Below, piece after piece: positions 41,284 through 49,241 of a DNA stretch of 64,000 nucleotides. The notes below the pieces were generated by a model. The model saw only the letters and a program-made list of their open reading frames with translations, was not told the origin of the DNA and ran no database searches. This stretch comes from Microbacterium sp. RURRCA19A (GTDB lineage Bacteria; Actinomycetota; Actinomycetes; Actinomycetales; Microbacteriaceae): contig NZ_FTNQ01000001.1 in the NCBI RefSeq assembly GCF_900156455.1, positions 1,596,519-1,660,518 of the forward strand, in the 5' to 3' direction. Numbering within the stretch: position 1 is the stretch's first letter; every line of letters begins with the position of its first letter. Both the position numbers and the translations under genes were made by a program.

Positions 41284-42663
41284 TCAGAACGGTGCAGGTC
41301 CGGGGTCATGATCGCCGGGCCGGGACGGTGGTGACGGCGTGGGGGCGGGTTCGCCGGGCAGGAATCTCACTGCGGGTGCGTAGGGCTGTGGTTCGTCGGT
41401 GTAGACGCGTCCGGTGGGGGAGGTCCATTCGAGCACCCCGCCCGGAACCTGTCTCACCTTCCAGCGGGTGAACTGCTTCTGGGTGTGGTGTCTCTGGCAG
41501 AGGTGGGCGAGGTTGGTGACGTTGGTGGGGCCGCCGAGGGCGTGGTCGTGGGTGTGGTCGACCTCGCAGCGGACGGCCGGAGCGACGCAGCCGGGCCACC
41601 GGCAGTGGCGGTCGCGGGCGCGCAGGTGGCGGTCGATCGCGGCGGTGCGGTGGTAGGTATCCGTGTGCAGCACCGCGCCGGTGACGGGGTGGGTGATGAC
41701 GCGGTCCCACGGGAGCGGGGTGGCTTCGGCGAGGTTGCGGGCTGTGTCGGCGTCGATGGGGCCGTGGCCGACGAGGGCGGCGGGATCGGAGTTCTCGTCG
41801 CCGGGGCGGAGCATCGTCAGCGCGGGGACGACGACCTGCACGCGCGCGCGGATCGCACCGAGTGTGCCGGGGCCGTCGTCGCCGCGGGTGGGGTCGGCAT
41901 CCGGCGCGGCGGTCAGGAGGAGGTCGGCGAGGATGTCGGCGCGGACCTGGTCGGCCGTGCGCGAGTCTGGGGTTTGCGTGTCGGGTGCGGTTTCCTCCCG
42001 GTCATCTCCCGGCGCCTCCCGGCGCGCGTCGATGATCGCCGCGCTCTGCTGCACGAGCCGGTCGTAGATCCCCACCGCCAGCACCGTCGGCAGTGTCGCG
42101 ATCAGGTCGGACATCCCGTCGACCCCGGGAACGACGCGGACGCACCGGGTCTCCCGGCCGCGTCGGTGGCGTTCGGTGAGGGTGGTGGGCTGCAGGGATT
42201 CGGCCAGCGCGGCGAGGCGCGTCTTCAACCGCCCGGGACTCAGCCCGTCGGCGGTGGCGACGGCGAGGACATCGAACTCCGCCCGACGATCCTGCGGCAG
42301 CGGGGCCCCGGCATCCACGATCACCCGCACGTGCGCGCGCGTGAGCGCCCCTGCTTCCCACGCGTCGAGGGTCACGGGGAAATCGTCGGTGAGGGTCATC
42401 GCCTGACCGATCTGCCCCTGCACGGCGCGATCGGACACGCACTCGGCGGCCGCGATCTCGGATGCGACCTCCCGCAGCGCCAGCTCCGCCGCCCGCAGCC
42501 CCGCGGTCGCGTCGAGGGCGAGGTGCCCCGCCCGGGCCAGCGCCCGCACCCGCCGGGCCTCGGCGGAGGCGACCTCGGCATCCACTCCACGCACCTCCGC
42601 CAGCACCGCCGACAGGGCGGCAGCCCCGTCATCGGCCGGTGCGAGAGGTGGTTCCAAGGTCAT
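41284..42663 (-). CDS. DUF222/HNH endonuclease-domain protein
   Basis: 459 residues. The N-terminal two-thirds are the helical DUF222 module found in many actinobacterial multicopy proteins. The HNH motif is at the C-terminus: HCRWPGCVAPAVRCEVDHTHDHALGGPTNVTNLAHLCQRHHTQK, with paired Cys and the D-H...N...H metal set. The biological role is unclear; some family members are called 13E12-repeat proteins. The ATG has TAGCAT 6 nt upstream (leaderless), and a three-codon reading ATG-CAT-ACA-TGA overlaps the start. No inverted repeats or transposase lie nearby, so it is not an element by itself. Confidence 0.87.
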   Translation of the reverse strand: MTLEPPLAPADDGAAALSAVLAEVRGVDAEVASAEARRVRALARAGHLALDATAGLRAAELALREVASEIAAAECVSDRAVQGQIGQAMTLTDDFPVTLDAWEAGALTRAHVRVIVDAGAPLPQDRRAEFDVLAVATADGLSPGRLKTRLAALAESLQPTTLTERHRRGRETRCVRVVPGVDGMSDLIATLPTVLAVGIYDRLVQQSAAIIDARREAPGDDREETAPDTQTPDSRTADQVRADILADLLLTAAPDADPTRGDDGPGTLGAIRARVQVVVPALTMLRPGDENSDPAALVGHGPIDADTARNLAEATPLPWDRVITHPVTGAVLHTDTYHRTAAIDRHLRARDRHCRWPGCVAPAVRCEVDHTHDHALGGPTNVTNLAHLCQRHHTQKQFTRWKVRQVPGGVLEWTSPTGRVYTDEPQPYAPAVRFLPGEPAPTPSPPSRPGDHDPGPAPF

Positions 42664-42929
42664 GTATGCATGCTAGCGAGGGGGTCCGACATCAGAGCGG
42701 CCCCGAGGCGCCACATGGGGACGGACCCTGCCCCGGGAGCACTGGGGAGGAGGGGTCGAGCCCGTCACCGGCCGCGACGACCGGCCGCCGACCTGGGCTT
42801 TCGTCGACGGAACCCGGCGAGGGTGAATTCTCCGCGTCGCGCGGCAGCGCTCGATGGAGTTCTCCGACCGGCCCCTGGGAGGGGCGACTCGTCACCCCGG
42901 GCGGAACGCCCCGACGCGCCGGCGTGGAC
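42664..42929. other. Intergenic region between HNH and TetR genes
   Basis: 266 nt between the start of the HNH gene and the stop of the TetR gene. Apart from the -10 of the HNH gene (42670-42675) I see no ORF, repeat or hairpin of note. Both neighbours read leftward. Confidence 0.5.
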
Positions 42930-43601
42930 TCAGACGGTCCGGGCCACGGTCAACTCGAGAGCGGACAGGTACATCTCCAGCTGCATGGCGAACACCTCGC
43001 GGTAGTTCATCATCGCCAGATCCGCCTTGGCGGCCTCGGCGTGCGGATACTGCGACGGGTCGGTCGGCGCGTAGACCTGGATCCAGCCGTCCGCGACTTC
43101 CCGGCTGCCGGCGCTGATCAGCCGTGCGCCGTAGGCCGACGCCGCCCCGAGGACGGTCTGCGCGTACACCTGGTACTGCACGACGGCCGCGCGCCCGCGG
43201 AGTCCGGCACGGTCCATCGCGCGGAGGATCCATTCCACCGCACGCAGTTCGTTGATGCTGTTGGCGACCGTGAGCAGGGTGAGCGCCGCCGCGGCCGGGT
43301 GCGCTTCCGCGGTGCGCCACGCACGCCAGGCCAGGTCGGTGAGATCGGCGCGCCAGTCATCGGTGGGCTCGTAGCCCGCGAGCGAGATGCCGTCGAGGTG
43401 ATCGGCGAGCGCGGCGAGCAGCTCGTCACGACTGGTGAAGTGCCGGTACACCGCGGTCGGCGACGACTTCAGTTCGGCGCCGAGCCGCGAGAAGGTGAGG
43501 GCGGACTCGCCCTCGCCGTCCATGAGCCGCAGAGCGGCGTCGACGATCTCGGCGCGGGTGATGGAACCCCGCTTGCGCCGGGTTCGGATCTCCTCGGTCA
43601 T
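42930..43601 (-). CDS. TetR-family transcriptional regulator
   Basis: 223 residues. HTH segment SITRAEIVDAALRLMDGEGESALTFSRLGAELKSSPTAVYRHFTSRDELLAAL, typical TetR. The C-terminal domain is helical and of the TetR_C type. I use ATG 43601 (MTEEIRTRRKRG), with GGGGG 5 nt upstream. It is 165 nt downstream of the SDR gene on the same strand, and the 31-bp dyad at 44632-44662 is its most plausible operator. It probably senses the substrate or product of the DUF3237-amidase-ABC operon. Confidence 0.9.
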   Translation of the reverse strand: MTEEIRTRRKRGSITRAEIVDAALRLMDGEGESALTFSRLGAELKSSPTAVYRHFTSRDELLAALADHLDGISLAGYEPTDDWRADLTDLAWRAWRTAEAHPAAAALTLLTVANSINELRAVEWILRAMDRAGLRGRAAVVQYQVYAQTVLGAASAYGARLISAGSREVADGWIQVYAPTDPSQYPHAEAAKADLAMMNYREVFAMQLEMYLSALELTVARTV

Positions 43602-43766
43602 GACGACCCCCCGATCTGACATCCGGTGTGCGCGCCCCGCGGACCGGTTGCCCGGCGTGGCGAGGAGCCCAGGCTATCCGGTCGACGGCGGCCACGAGAG
43701 CCGAGCGGGCGCGACGTGGCACCCCCGAAACGGGACGCACTCATGGCATCCGCCCTTCGCCGGAGC

Positions 43767-44537
43767 TCATCCGCGCTCCTCGTTGATGGAGTTCGCGCCG
43801 TCGACCACGAGCAGCTGGCCCGTCATGTAGGACGCTGCGGGCGACGCCAGGAAGGCGATGACCGCGGCCACCTCGTGCGGCGTCCCCGGGCGGCCCACGG
43901 GCGTCGCGCGGCCCATCGCCCGCTCGTGGTCGCTCGACGACGATGTGGCGATCCACCCCGGCGCGACGGCGTTGACGGTGATGCCGGCCGCCGCCACATC
44001 GACGGCTGCGGCGCGCGTGAGACCGAGCATCCCGGCTTTCGCCGCGTGGTAGGCGACGTCACCCGCGTACGCCATGACGGGGCCGGAGAGGGAGGCCACA
44101 TTCACCACCCGTCCGTAGCCGACCTCACGCATCCCCGGGAGGACGGCCCGCGTCATGCGGAGCGCGGTGGTGAGGTTCCGGTCGATCGAGGAGGCCCACT
44201 GATCCATCGAGATCTCGTCGATGGATGCCGGCTCGTCCGGGTTCGACGTCGAGGTCATTCCGGCGTTGTTCACGAGCACGGTCGGCACGCCGAAGGCGTC
44301 GAGCGCCGCGGCGACGACGGCATCCACTCCCTCCGCCCGAGTGAGGTCGGCGGCGACCCCGTGGGCGTCCACCCCCTCGGCGCGCAGTTCCGCGACGCGC
44401 TCGTGGATGCGGTCGGTGGTCGAGGCGACGACCACGCGCATCCCGGCCCGGCCGAGGAGCAGGGCGGAGGCCAGGCCGATCCCCTCGGCGCTGCCTGCTC
44501 CGGTGACGATGGCGATGTCGTCGGTGCGCTCGGTCAT
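43767..44537 (-). CDS. Short-chain dehydrogenase/reductase
   Basis: 256 residues. Classical SDR: cofactor loop TGAGSAEGIGLASA (TGxxxGIG-type), NNAG (VLVNNAGMTS), catalytic Ser (NVASLSGPVM), YHAAKAGMLGLTRAAAVD (YxxxK). It oxidises a hydroxyl or reduces a ketone with NAD(P). It is transcribed away from the divergent operon, just across the shared 31-bp dyad. This placement suggests it acts in the same pathway, for example on an alcohol released by the amidase. Confidence 0.92.
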   Translation of the reverse strand: MTERTDDIAIVTGAGSAEGIGLASALLLGRAGMRVVVASTTDRIHERVAELRAEGVDAHGVAADLTRAEGVDAVVAAALDAFGVPTVLVNNAGMTSTSNPDEPASIDEISMDQWASSIDRNLTTALRMTRAVLPGMREVGYGRVVNVASLSGPVMAYAGDVAYHAAKAGMLGLTRAAAVDVAAAGITVNAVAPGWIATSSSSDHERAMGRATPVGRPGTPHEVAAVIAFLASPAASYMTGQLLVVDGANSINEERG

Positions 44538-44631
44538 GCTGCGGTCTCCTTCTCGGTCGTTCTCATCCTGCCCGGCCCCGAGCCCGGTCCTTCCCGGGAA
44601 ATTTCGATCAGCGACGACGGATGTTACGAGT

Positions 44632-44662
44632 TAGTGAATGCTGTTGACTACAACATCCACTA
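44632..44662. promoter_or_regulatory. 31-bp dyad, probable TetR operator
   Basis: Centred on 44647, 12 of 15 base pairs are complementary across the axis (outer arms TAGTGAATG and CATCCACTA, inner TGTTG and CAACA). It covers the -35 of the rightward promoter and most of its spacer. A further GGATGTT (44619-44625) pairs with AACATCC inside the right arm. TetR dimers often bind such long pseudo-palindromes. Confidence 0.7.
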
Positions 44663-44672
44663 TGGGGATACT
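44644..44672 (+). promoter_or_regulatory. Promoter of the DUF3237-amidase-ABC operon
   Basis: TTGACT (44644-44649), a 17-nt spacer and GATACT (44667-44672) form the best sigma-70-type pair in the window. Transcription would start near 44680, about 40 nt before the ATG at 44720. The -35 is buried in the dyad. Confidence 0.65.
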
Positions 44673-44719
44673 CGGGGCAACGCGCAACGAGGCGCGGCAC
44701 ATCCGTCATGGAGGAACTG

Positions 44720-45145
44720 ATGAATCCCGCTCCATCGCTCCGCCCCTGCTTCACCATCACCGCCCGGGTCGATCCCGGGATCCCCGTCGAACGACGAGGT
44801 GACGACGTCCTCGAGTTCATCCCGATCACCGGCGGACCCGTGTCCGGCGACATCGAGGGCGAGATCATCCCCGGCGGCGGCGACTGGTGCCTCGTGCGCG
44901 CAGACGGAAGCTACGACGTCGAGGCGCGCTACCTCATCCGCACCGCGGACGGCGACGTCATCGACGTCGTCAACGTCGGCGTCGTCCGCCCGCCCGAGGG
45001 CGACCGCGCGGAGTACTTCCTCACCACCCCGCGCTTCCGCACGGTCGCGCCCGCGCTGCAGTGGCTGACGCGATCGATGTTCGTCGGCCGCGCCCACGCC
45101 CACGCCGACAGCACCGCCATCGACGTCTACGAGGTCCTCGACTGA
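44720..45145 (+). CDS. DUF3237 family protein
   Basis: 141 residues, mostly beta. LRPCFTITARVDPGIPVE, ITGGPVSGDIEGEIIPGGGDWCLVRADGS, DVEARYLIRTADGDVI and EYFLTTPRFRTVAPALQWLTRSMFVGRAH match the single-domain DUF3237 barrel. No catalytic role is established for the family; members occur in degradation operons. ATG 44720 is preferred over one 12 nt earlier because GGAGG lies 5 nt upstream of it. First gene of the rightward operon; 32 nt before the binding protein. Confidence 0.85.
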   Translation: MNPAPSLRPCFTITARVDPGIPVERRGDDVLEFIPITGGPVSGDIEGEIIPGGGDWCLVRADGSYDVEARYLIRTADGDVIDVVNVGVVRPPEGDRAEYFLTTPRFRTVAPALQWLTRSMFVGRAHAHADSTAIDVYEVLD

Positions 45146-45177
45146 CACCCGCACCCCACCCACCCGAGAGGCACAGC

Positions 45178-46734
45178 ATGAGAAAGAGACACGGCGTCAT
45201 CGCCGCATCCCTCGCCCTGACCGTCGCGATCGCGACGGCCGGGTGCACGACCACGTCGTCCACGGCGTCGTCGTCCACCGACACGATCCGCACCACCATC
45301 GACATCCCGGCGACGTTCGACCCCACCTTGGCCACCTCGCTCCCCGACTTCCTGCTGGCGCGGACCGCGTACGACACGCTCGTCCGACGCGACGCCGGCG
45401 GACTGGTCGCGGGCCTCGCCACCGCGTGGACATCGACCCCCACGCAGGCGAGCTTCACCCTTCGCCCGGATGCCACCTGCTCCGACGGCACCAAGATCAC
45501 CGCCACCGTGGTGAAGAACTCGCTCGACTACTTCGCCCGCCCCGGCAGCGGGTCGACCCAGGTCGTCTACACGTTCGGCCCCGGCAACACCCCCACCATC
45601 ACCGCCGACGACGCCGCCGGCACCGTGACGATCGACATCGCCCACCCGTGGCCGTACATGGTGGATGCCATGTCGGTGGCCAGCAGCGGCATCATCTGCC
45701 CCGCCGGTCTCGCCGACCCGGCGGCCCTCGCCGCCGGCACCGCCAAGGGCAGCGAGTCCGGGCCGTACGTGCTGAAGTCCGCCGAGCCCGGGGTGAAGTA
45801 CGACTTCACCCTGCGCGACGACTACGCGGCGTGGCCGTCCTGGAAGACGGAGGTCGCCGGCGCCCCCGCGAAGAACCTCGAGTACACGGTGTCGCCGGAC
45901 TCGACCGCCACGGCGAACCTCATCCTCGGCGGACAGCTCGACATCGGCAAGATCCAGGCCACGACGCGCGACCGCTTCCAGGGCCAGTCGGGCTACACCG
46001 TCAGCGTGAATCACTTCTCGGACAGCTACCTCCTCTTCAACGAGCGCGAAGGCAGCCCCTTCACCGACCAGGCGACGCGCAAGGGCGTCGTCCAGGCCAT
46101 CGACCGCGCGATGTTCGGCAATGTGACCTCGCAGGACACCGGCGACGTGCTCACGAGTCTCGGCGCCCCCGACGTCGGCTGCGTCGCCGACTCGGAGATC
46201 GACATCCCGTCGCAGGACGTCGCCGCCGCGACGTCGGCGCTGTCCGGAAAGACGATCCGGCTGGTCGCGCCGACCATCGTCGGGCCCGCGGGAGCCGGCA
46301 ACGAGTACATCGCCGAAGCACTGCGCGCCGCCGGGGCGACGGTCGACCTGACGAACACCGACGTCGGCAGCTGGATCACGACCGTCGTGGCCAAGCCCGG
46401 CGACTGGGACGTGACCGTGTTCGCCGACCTGAACTTCCTCGGCTCGCTGGCCAGCCCGCTGCTGAACTTCACGGGCCCGACGATCGACGAGGGCGGCACC
46501 AACTACGGCGCCGTCGCCAACGACGCCGCCGCCGCGGCCCTCGCCGCGGCCAACGCCGAGCCCGACGAGAAAGCGCGGTGCGGCCGGCTCGACGCCGCCG
46601 TGCAGGCGCTGGTCGATCGCTCCGACACCCTGCCGCTGCTCAACGACGCGTTCATCTACGCCTCCCGCCCCGGCTTCACCGTGCAGATGCTCGGCGGAGC
46701 CCTCGACGACCCCATCTTCCGTATCGCCCAGTGA
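45178..46734 (+). CDS. Peptide-type ABC transporter substrate-binding lipoprotein
   Basis: 518 residues. Signal peptide and lipobox are clear (IAASLALTVAIATAGC, Cys about residue 23). The mature part is a DppA/OppA-type type II binding protein (FDPTLATSLPDFLLARTAYDTLVRRDAGG, PDATCSDGTKITATVVKNSLDYFARPG, DSTATANLILGGQLDIGKI). It delivers the substrate to the encoded permease. GAGAGG lies upstream of the ATG. A strong hairpin follows the stop. The ligand is unknown and, given the neighbouring amidase, may be an amide or amide-linked compound rather than a peptide. Confidence 0.9.
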   Translation: MRKRHGVIAASLALTVAIATAGCTTTSSTASSSTDTIRTTIDIPATFDPTLATSLPDFLLARTAYDTLVRRDAGGLVAGLATAWTSTPTQASFTLRPDATCSDGTKITATVVKNSLDYFARPGSGSTQVVYTFGPGNTPTITADDAAGTVTIDIAHPWPYMVDAMSVASSGIICPAGLADPAALAAGTAKGSESGPYVLKSAEPGVKYDFTLRDDYAAWPSWKTEVAGAPAKNLEYTVSPDSTATANLILGGQLDIGKIQATTRDRFQGQSGYTVSVNHFSDSYLLFNEREGSPFTDQATRKGVVQAIDRAMFGNVTSQDTGDVLTSLGAPDVGCVADSEIDIPSQDVAAATSALSGKTIRLVAPTIVGPAGAGNEYIAEALRAAGATVDLTNTDVGSWITTVVAKPGDWDVTVFADLNFLGSLASPLLNFTGPTIDEGGTNYGAVANDAAAAALAAANAEPDEKARCGRLDAAVQALVDRSDTLPLLNDAFIYASRPGFTVQMLGGALDDPIFRIAQ

Positions 46735-46740
46735 CCACCG

Positions 46741-46769
46741 GAGGCGCCGGGCCCCGTGCCCGGCGCCTC
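46741..46769 (+). promoter_or_regulatory. Intercistronic hairpin after the binding-protein gene
   Basis: Perfect 12-bp GC stem GAGGCGCCGGGC (46741-46752) with GCCCGGCGCCTC (46758-46769) and a 5-nt loop, 7 nt after the stop. There is no U-tract and the amidase Shine-Dalgarno (AAGGGAAC) follows at once. Such structures after binding-protein genes commonly stabilise the 5' message segment and give partial read-through, which raises binding protein over channel. Confidence 0.65.
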
Positions 46770-46782
46770 GAAGGGAACCCTC

Positions 46783-48222
46783 ATGATCTCCTCCTCCATC
46801 TCCGCCACCGAGCTCGCGCAGAAGCTGCGCACGGGCGAGGTCTCCGCCGTCGAGACCGCCCAGCACTACCTCGACCGCCTCGACGAGGTGAACCCCGCGG
46901 TCAACGCGATCGTCTGGATCGACCGGGACGACGTCCTGCGCCGCGCGCGCGAGTCCGACGAGCGCATCCGCCGTGGTGAGGCGCGCGCCTTCGAGGGCGT
47001 GCCGATGCCGATCAAAGACCTCGTCGGCGTGCGCGATCAACCACTCACCTACTCGTCCATGTCGGTGGAGGAACGTCCCGCCGAGGCCAACGAGATCACC
47101 GTCGACCTCATCGAGGACGCGGGATTCGTCCTGTTCGGGCGCTCCAACAGCCCGGAGTTCGGCGCCCTGACCGCAACCGAGAACGCCCGGCACGGCAAGA
47201 CGCGCAACCCCTGGAACCTCGACTACACCTCCGGCGGCTCGTCGGGCGGGGCGTCCGCCGCGGTGGCGGCCGACATCTCCCCCATCGCCAACGCCTCCGA
47301 CGGCGGCGGCTCGATCCGCGTGCCCTCCGCGGCGACGGGTCTCGTCGGCCTGAAGCCCAGTCGCGGACGCATCCCGAACGACATCCGCGCGTGGGAGCAC
47401 TCCACGACGGAGGGCGCGATCACCCGCACGATCGAAGATGCGGCGGGAGTCCTCGACACCCTCGCCCGGCTCGATCCGCTCGGCTGGTACTCCGCCCCCG
47501 CTCCCGCCCGCCCCTATCTCGAGGAGATCCGTATCGCCGGCCCACGGCTGCGCGTCGGCCTGCTCCTGGAGGCGCCGACCGGCGTCGCCGTGCACCCGGA
47601 GAACCGCGAAGCGGCTCTGGTGGCGGCGCGGGCGCTCGAGGCGCTCGGCCACCACGTGACGCCGGTGTCGCCGTTCCTGTTCAGCGAGCGCGCCACCCGC
47701 GGCTTCGCCGATCTCATCATCAGCGCGTCGACGTGGGCCTCCCCCATCGAGGATGCCGACAAGCTCGAGCCCTACATCCGCTACCGGTACGACCGCGCGG
47801 CGTCGTTCCACGCGGGCGAGTACGCCGAGATCGCCGCGCTCCTCCAGTGGGAGACGCGTCAGGTCAACGCGCAGTGGGGACGCGACTTCGACGTGCTGCT
47901 GACTCCCACCACCGCCGTCCCCACGCCCCGGGTCGGCTCGGTCTACGACGAGGCGAACAATGACCCCGCCGGTGAGCGTCTGACGGAGTTCTCGACGATC
48001 TCGTTCACCGCCTTCTGCAACATCGCCGGGCTCCCCGCGATCTCGCTGCCCGTCCACACCGGCGCGAACGGGATGCCGCTGGGTGCGCAGTTGGTCGGCG
48101 CACCGTACGACGAGGCGACGCTCCTGCGCGTGGGGGCCGAGCTGGAGCCCGTGTTCGACTGGCAGCACCGTCAGGCCCCGCTCGCTCTCGGCGCCGCGCT
48201 CACGGGGAACACGGGGGACTGA
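46783..48222 (+). CDS. Amidase signature family enzyme
   Basis: 479 residues. The Ser-cisSer-Lys triad is in place: Lys78 in PMPIKDLVG, cis-Ser154 in GGSSGGASAAVAA, nucleophile Ser177 in ASDGGGSIRVPSAATG. Members hydrolyse amides, anilides or carbamates and include aryl-acylamidases and Asn/Gln-tRNA amidotransferase relatives. The protein is cytoplasmic, so the imported compound would be cleaved inside the cell. I use ATG 46783 with AAGGGAAC 3-10 nt upstream. Its stop shares a base with the start of the permease gene (TGATG). Confidence 0.9.
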   Translation: MISSSISATELAQKLRTGEVSAVETAQHYLDRLDEVNPAVNAIVWIDRDDVLRRARESDERIRRGEARAFEGVPMPIKDLVGVRDQPLTYSSMSVEERPAEANEITVDLIEDAGFVLFGRSNSPEFGALTATENARHGKTRNPWNLDYTSGGSSGGASAAVAADISPIANASDGGGSIRVPSAATGLVGLKPSRGRIPNDIRAWEHSTTEGAITRTIEDAAGVLDTLARLDPLGWYSAPAPARPYLEEIRIAGPRLRVGLLLEAPTGVAVHPENREAALVAARALEALGHHVTPVSPFLFSERATRGFADLIISASTWASPIEDADKLEPYIRYRYDRAASFHAGEYAEIAALLQWETRQVNAQWGRDFDVLLTPTTAVPTPRVGSVYDEANNDPAGERLTEFSTISFTAFCNIAGLPAISLPVHTGANGMPLGAQLVGAPYDEATLLRVGAELEPVFDWQHRQAPLALGAALTGNTGD

Positions 48223-49241
48223 TGTCCGGTGTCGACCTCGCGGTCATCGCGGAGGCCCCCGCCCCGCCGGTCCGCCGGCGGGGCGGGGGCACCGGCTGGG
48301 GAGCTTTCGCCCTCCGCCGCCTGGGCGGGCTCGTGCTCTCGCTCGGGCTCCTCGTCCTGCTGACCTTCCTCATCGTGCCCCTCATCCCCGGCGATCCCGC
48401 CGTGGCGATCCTCGGGCCGAACGCGTCGGCCGATGCGGTCGCGGCCCTGCGCGAGCGCCTCCACCTCAACGATCCGCTGCCGGTGCAGTTCCTCGACTAC
48501 CTGCGCGGGCTGTTCACGTTCGACCTGGGGGAGAGCTTCCGCTACAACACCCCCGTCACCGACACGATCGCCACGAAGCTCCCGTACACCGCGACGACGG
48601 CGTTCGGCGCGATCGTCGTGGTGATCCTCGTCGCCATCCCGATCGGGATGACCGTGGGTGTGCTCACCCGCAGCGGTCGACGCCCCTGGCTGGCCGTGGG
48701 CTTCGGCGCCGTCGCGGGGTTCTTCGCCTCGGTCCCGGCGTACGTGGCGGGCACGCTCCTCGTCGTCGTCTTCGCGATCTGGTTGAAGGTGCTCCCCGCC
48801 GGCGGAGCGTCGACGCAGTCCGCCTACGTGCTGCCGATCCTCGCCCTGGCCGTCGGTCCGACGTTCGCGGTCGCCCGCGTCGTCGTGCAGGAGACGTACG
48901 CGGTTCTGCATCAGGACTACATGCGCACCGCGCGCGGGCGGCGCCTCTCCGCTGCGCGCCTGTACATCCGGCACGCGCTGCCGAACCTCATGGCCAGCAC
49001 GCTGACGCTGACGGGCCTGATCCTGGCCAGCCTGCTCGGCGGCGCGATCGTCATCGAGACCGTGTTCAGTCTCCCGGGTCTGGGACTCGAGGTCGTGCAG
49101 GCGATCATCTTCCGCGATTTCCCGGTGATCCAGGGCATCGTCCTCACCGTGGGCGCGCTCGCGATCCTCATCAACCTGCTCATCGACGTCGTGCTGGGGT
49201 TCATCGACCCCCGCACCCTCGGAGGTCCGACGCATGTCTGA
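48222..49241 (+). CDS. Peptide-type ABC permease (DppB type)
   Basis: 339 residues. A 25-residue Pro/Arg/Gly-rich tail precedes six membrane segments and the DppB-type cytoplasmic loop (DYMRTARGRRLSAARLYIRHALPNLM). Its ATG overlaps the amidase stop by 1 nt, so translation is coupled. A perfect 16-bp GC stem lies inside codons 12-23. Forms a channel with the permease half of the next gene. Confidence 0.9.
   Translation: MSGVDLAVIAEAPAPPVRRRGGGTGWGAFALRRLGGLVLSLGLLVLLTFLIVPLIPGDPAVAILGPNASADAVAALRERLHLNDPLPVQFLDYLRGLFTFDLGESFRYNTPVTDTIATKLPYTATTAFGAIVVVILVAIPIGMTVGVLTRSGRRPWLAVGFGAVAGFFASVPAYVAGTLLVVVFAIWLKVLPAGGASTQSAYVLPILALAVGPTFAVARVVVQETYAVLHQDYMRTARGRRLSAARLYIRHALPNLMASTLTLTGLILASLLGGAIVIETVFSLPGLGLEVVQAIIFRDFPVIQGIVLTVGALAILINLLIDVVLGFIDPRTLGGPTHV
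48255..48290 (+). promoter_or_regulatory. 16-bp hairpin inside the start of the permease gene
   Basis: Perfect GC stem: the 16-nt left arm at 48255-48270 (beginning GCCCCCGCC) pairs with the right arm at 48275-48290 across a TCCG loop. It begins 33 nt after the ATG. The encoded tail (PAPPVRRRGGG) is low-complexity, so the structure could be incidental to codon choice or a brake on translation. Confidence 0.55.

Noticed and set aside
41284..42663. The DUF222-HNH gene as part of a homing or transposable element
   Set aside because: No inverted or direct repeats at its ends, no transposase or integrase nearby, and codon use matches the neighbours.
44591..44600. Palindrome TTCCCGGGAA upstream of the SDR gene as an operator
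   Set aside because: Perfect but only 10 bp and GC-centred, with no second copy seen; the 31-bp dyad is the stronger candidate.
45127..48168. A 1013-codon frame antisense to the binding-protein and amidase genes
   Set aside because: Low-complexity composition and complete overlap with two well-supported genes; no start signal.
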